From the NCBI GenBank assembly GCA_039090855.1, contig CM077011.1, forward strand, positions 26,999,001 through 27,063,000: a stretch of DNA of 64,000 bases. The letters run 5' to 3'. The notes under the pieces are model-generated. The model did not search any database. It saw nothing but the letters and a program-made list of their open reading frames with translations, and was not told the origin of the DNA. Positions 62,910 to 64,000 of this stretch are shown here, piece by piece. Position 1 is the stretch's first letter, and every line of letters begins with the position of its first letter. Source of the stretch: Macrothele yani. Taxonomy: Eukaryota; Arthropoda; Arachnida; Araneae; Macrothelidae. Both the position numbers and the translations under genes were made by a program.

Positions 62910-63310
62910 ATCACATCTAATTACCGTCTATACGTGAATGCAGTGATGTCCTTCTACCTATATAACTGACAAACGGTGCGTTCGTCCATTAGCAAGAGAG
63001 GTGACAGAGTCGCATTGCCCAGGAGGTAGTTACCCCATGATTTCTGTCCATAACCTAGTTACTGAGTAATAAATGCACTGATATTCATAAGTTAAGGGGA
63101 CAGGGATACTATGCAAATTTGCGGACTTGAAGTAGGTCTTCATTGGCGGAATATCGCTGACGGTAGTAACCGACGTAAGAGGCTGATACCACCGATTGAT
63201 TGCTCATAATTTACATATGTGGAAACACGTGAAAGCACGAGATTGCTAAACAGTGATAAAAGTTCAATCAACAGAGTTATCTTTACGTGTGTTAAACTGT
63301 TGGTTACTTA
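62910..63310. other. No recognised feature
   Basis: Unassigned sequence between the mariner and the foldback. Confidence 0.5.
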
Positions 63311-63646
63311 CAAACTTTGAAGATGACAATCCGATTTTTGGCGTAAATGTGACAAGGATGGTAAGTCAGATAATATCCGAAAACTTGCATCGTCCTGGAG
63401 CGGGACTCGAATCCGCGTCTCCCAGAAAACGCCCGGGTATGCTAACCACTACACCACCCAGAACGACCAAGTTTCAAGTTTCTTATCAATTTGAATTTAA
63501 CCATCACAGGATTCGCTAGTCGAAACAACCGGCATTCATGTTTAGCGAATCCAGGACGATGAAAATTTTCAAGTTTTCGGATATTATCTGACTTACCATC
63601 CTTGTCACATTTACGCCAAAAATCGGATTGTCATCTTCAAAATTTG
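63311..63646. mobile_element. Foldback with 77-bp arms around a tRNA-like core
   Basis: The arms 63311-63387 and 63570-63646 are inverted with a single difference. Inside the arms, CATCGTCCTGGA and TCCAGGACGATG continue the symmetry. The centre holds a minus-strand tRNA-like sequence and a smaller inverted pair GGATTCGCTA...TAGCGAATCC (63510-63552). No transposase is present. Confidence 0.9.
63391..63465 (-). other. tRNA-like sequence in the foldback core
   Basis: Read on the minus strand: CGTTCTGG pairs with CCAGGACG; A box TGGTGTAGTGGTTAGCAT; B box GATTCGAGTCC. An anticodon-like arm CCCGG-GCGTTTT-CTGGG would place GTT. The A-box region is like that of Glu/Gly/Asp tRNAs, while the anticodon-like triplet is not, so I treat it as a SINE-type promoter head rather than a functional tRNA. 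Confidence 0.65.
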
Positions 63647-63712
63647 TTTTATATGGCGTAATCCCGTATTTCTTTCATGTTGGTTACTTGTTTTTGCTGG
63701 TTATTTGTTGTT

Positions 63713-64000
63713 ATGGCGAGTGGTACAAGATCGCATCTTCATTGTTTTGCCCGTGGAAAAATTGTAGGGAAATTCGAAGCAGGACGTTCAACGCGAGATG
63801 TAGCCAACGAGTTCGGAGCACGGCTGTGGAAACAATTTTCCGAAAGTGGAACACCTACCAGACTGTATAGCAGTGGTCGACCACACAAAATAAACCCTGC
63901 TCATTATCGTTATATAAATGTAACGGCAAAAAGATGTTGCCGCATAACTATTGGCAAATTAACACAAGAGCTTCGGGCAAGCACGGAGACCACAATATCG
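63713..64000 (+). CDS. Tc1 transposase N-terminal part, runs off the window
   Basis: An open frame without stops from ATG at 63713 to the last base. It reads MASGTRSHLHCFARGKIVGK, FEAGRSTRDVANEFG, then RLWKQFSESGTPTRLYSSGR, RINVTAKRCCRIT-type sequence and KLTQELRASTETTIS. This is the paired helix-turn-helix DNA-binding region of a Tc1 transposase. A few residues seem to be missing in the first helix-turn-helix (NEFG joins directly to ARLWK), so it is probably already damaged. The catalytic domain would lie beyond the window. The overlapping frame at 63628-63870 is a shadow of it. Confidence 0.85.
   Translation, partial: MASGTRSHLHCFARGKIVGKFEAGRSTRDVANEFGARLWKQFSESGTPTRLYSSGRPHKINPAHYRYINVTAKRCCRITIGKLTQELRASTETTIS

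Overview
This window looks like non-coding, transposon-dominated DNA from an animal nuclear genome, most likely an arthropod. The reasons are the dense mix of Tc1/mariner elements, an RTE-clade LINE, a Penelope-like element with a GIY-YIG tail, tRNA-derived SINEs with poly(A) tails and small LTR elements. There are no bacterial-style operons. I found no intact host gene, rRNA gene or CRISPR array. The species call is inference; the repeat content is read from the sequence.

Layout. 1-3000: remains of an RTE LINE (5' leader, then a 165-bp tandem repeat made from the end of its ORF), split by a SINE and a mariner. 3220-5520: a ~150-bp monomer satellite carrying a CTCF-like box in each monomer; it recurs inverted at 48800-55530 and as fragments at 19-24 kb and 38.6 kb. 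7-8.6 kb: a palindromic Tc1. 10.4-14.3 kb: a solo LTR, a 112-bp satellite and a mini LTR element. 15-17 kb: SINEs and a mariner with an internal template-switch scar. 18.1-18.9 kb: a 24-bp minisatellite. 19.7-27 kb: two Tc1 elements, a foldback and a GC-rich TIR element. 28-31.5 kb: a SINE cluster around a Tigger/pogo MITE. 32-38.6 kb: nested Tc1 elements, SINEs and two TRIM-like mini LTR elements. 41-42.7 kb: a complete GC-rich TIR element. 44-48 kb: DR1-bearing tandem repeats, a Tc1, a tRNA-Thr-like foldback and a mariner. 49.5-52.7 kb: a nearly intact RTE LINE inside the satellite. 57-64 kb: tandem Tc1 elements, a mariner holding a Penelope-like element and a SINE, a foldback with a tRNA-like core, and a Tc1 that runs off the end.

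How the parts relate. Every protein-coding feature is a transposase or reverse transcriptase. Apart from the end-clipped N-terminal fragment at 63713-64000, all carry stops, frameshifts or truncations. Many insertions can be dated relative to each other from exact target-site duplications (GTTG for a TRIM in a Tc1; an 11-bp duplication for the RTE in the satellite; 10-13-bp duplications for SINEs).

The most unusual observation is a family of TRIM-like mini LTR elements (36940-37357, 37794-38384, 13764-14256, solo LTR 10421-10570). Each LTR contains a 60-72-nt cloverleaf-capable tRNA-like sequence with A- and B-box-like motifs, followed in the full elements by a tRNA-Lys-type primer-binding site. 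The CTCF-like satellite and a tandem repeat of DR1 nuclear-receptor motifs are the next most interesting.
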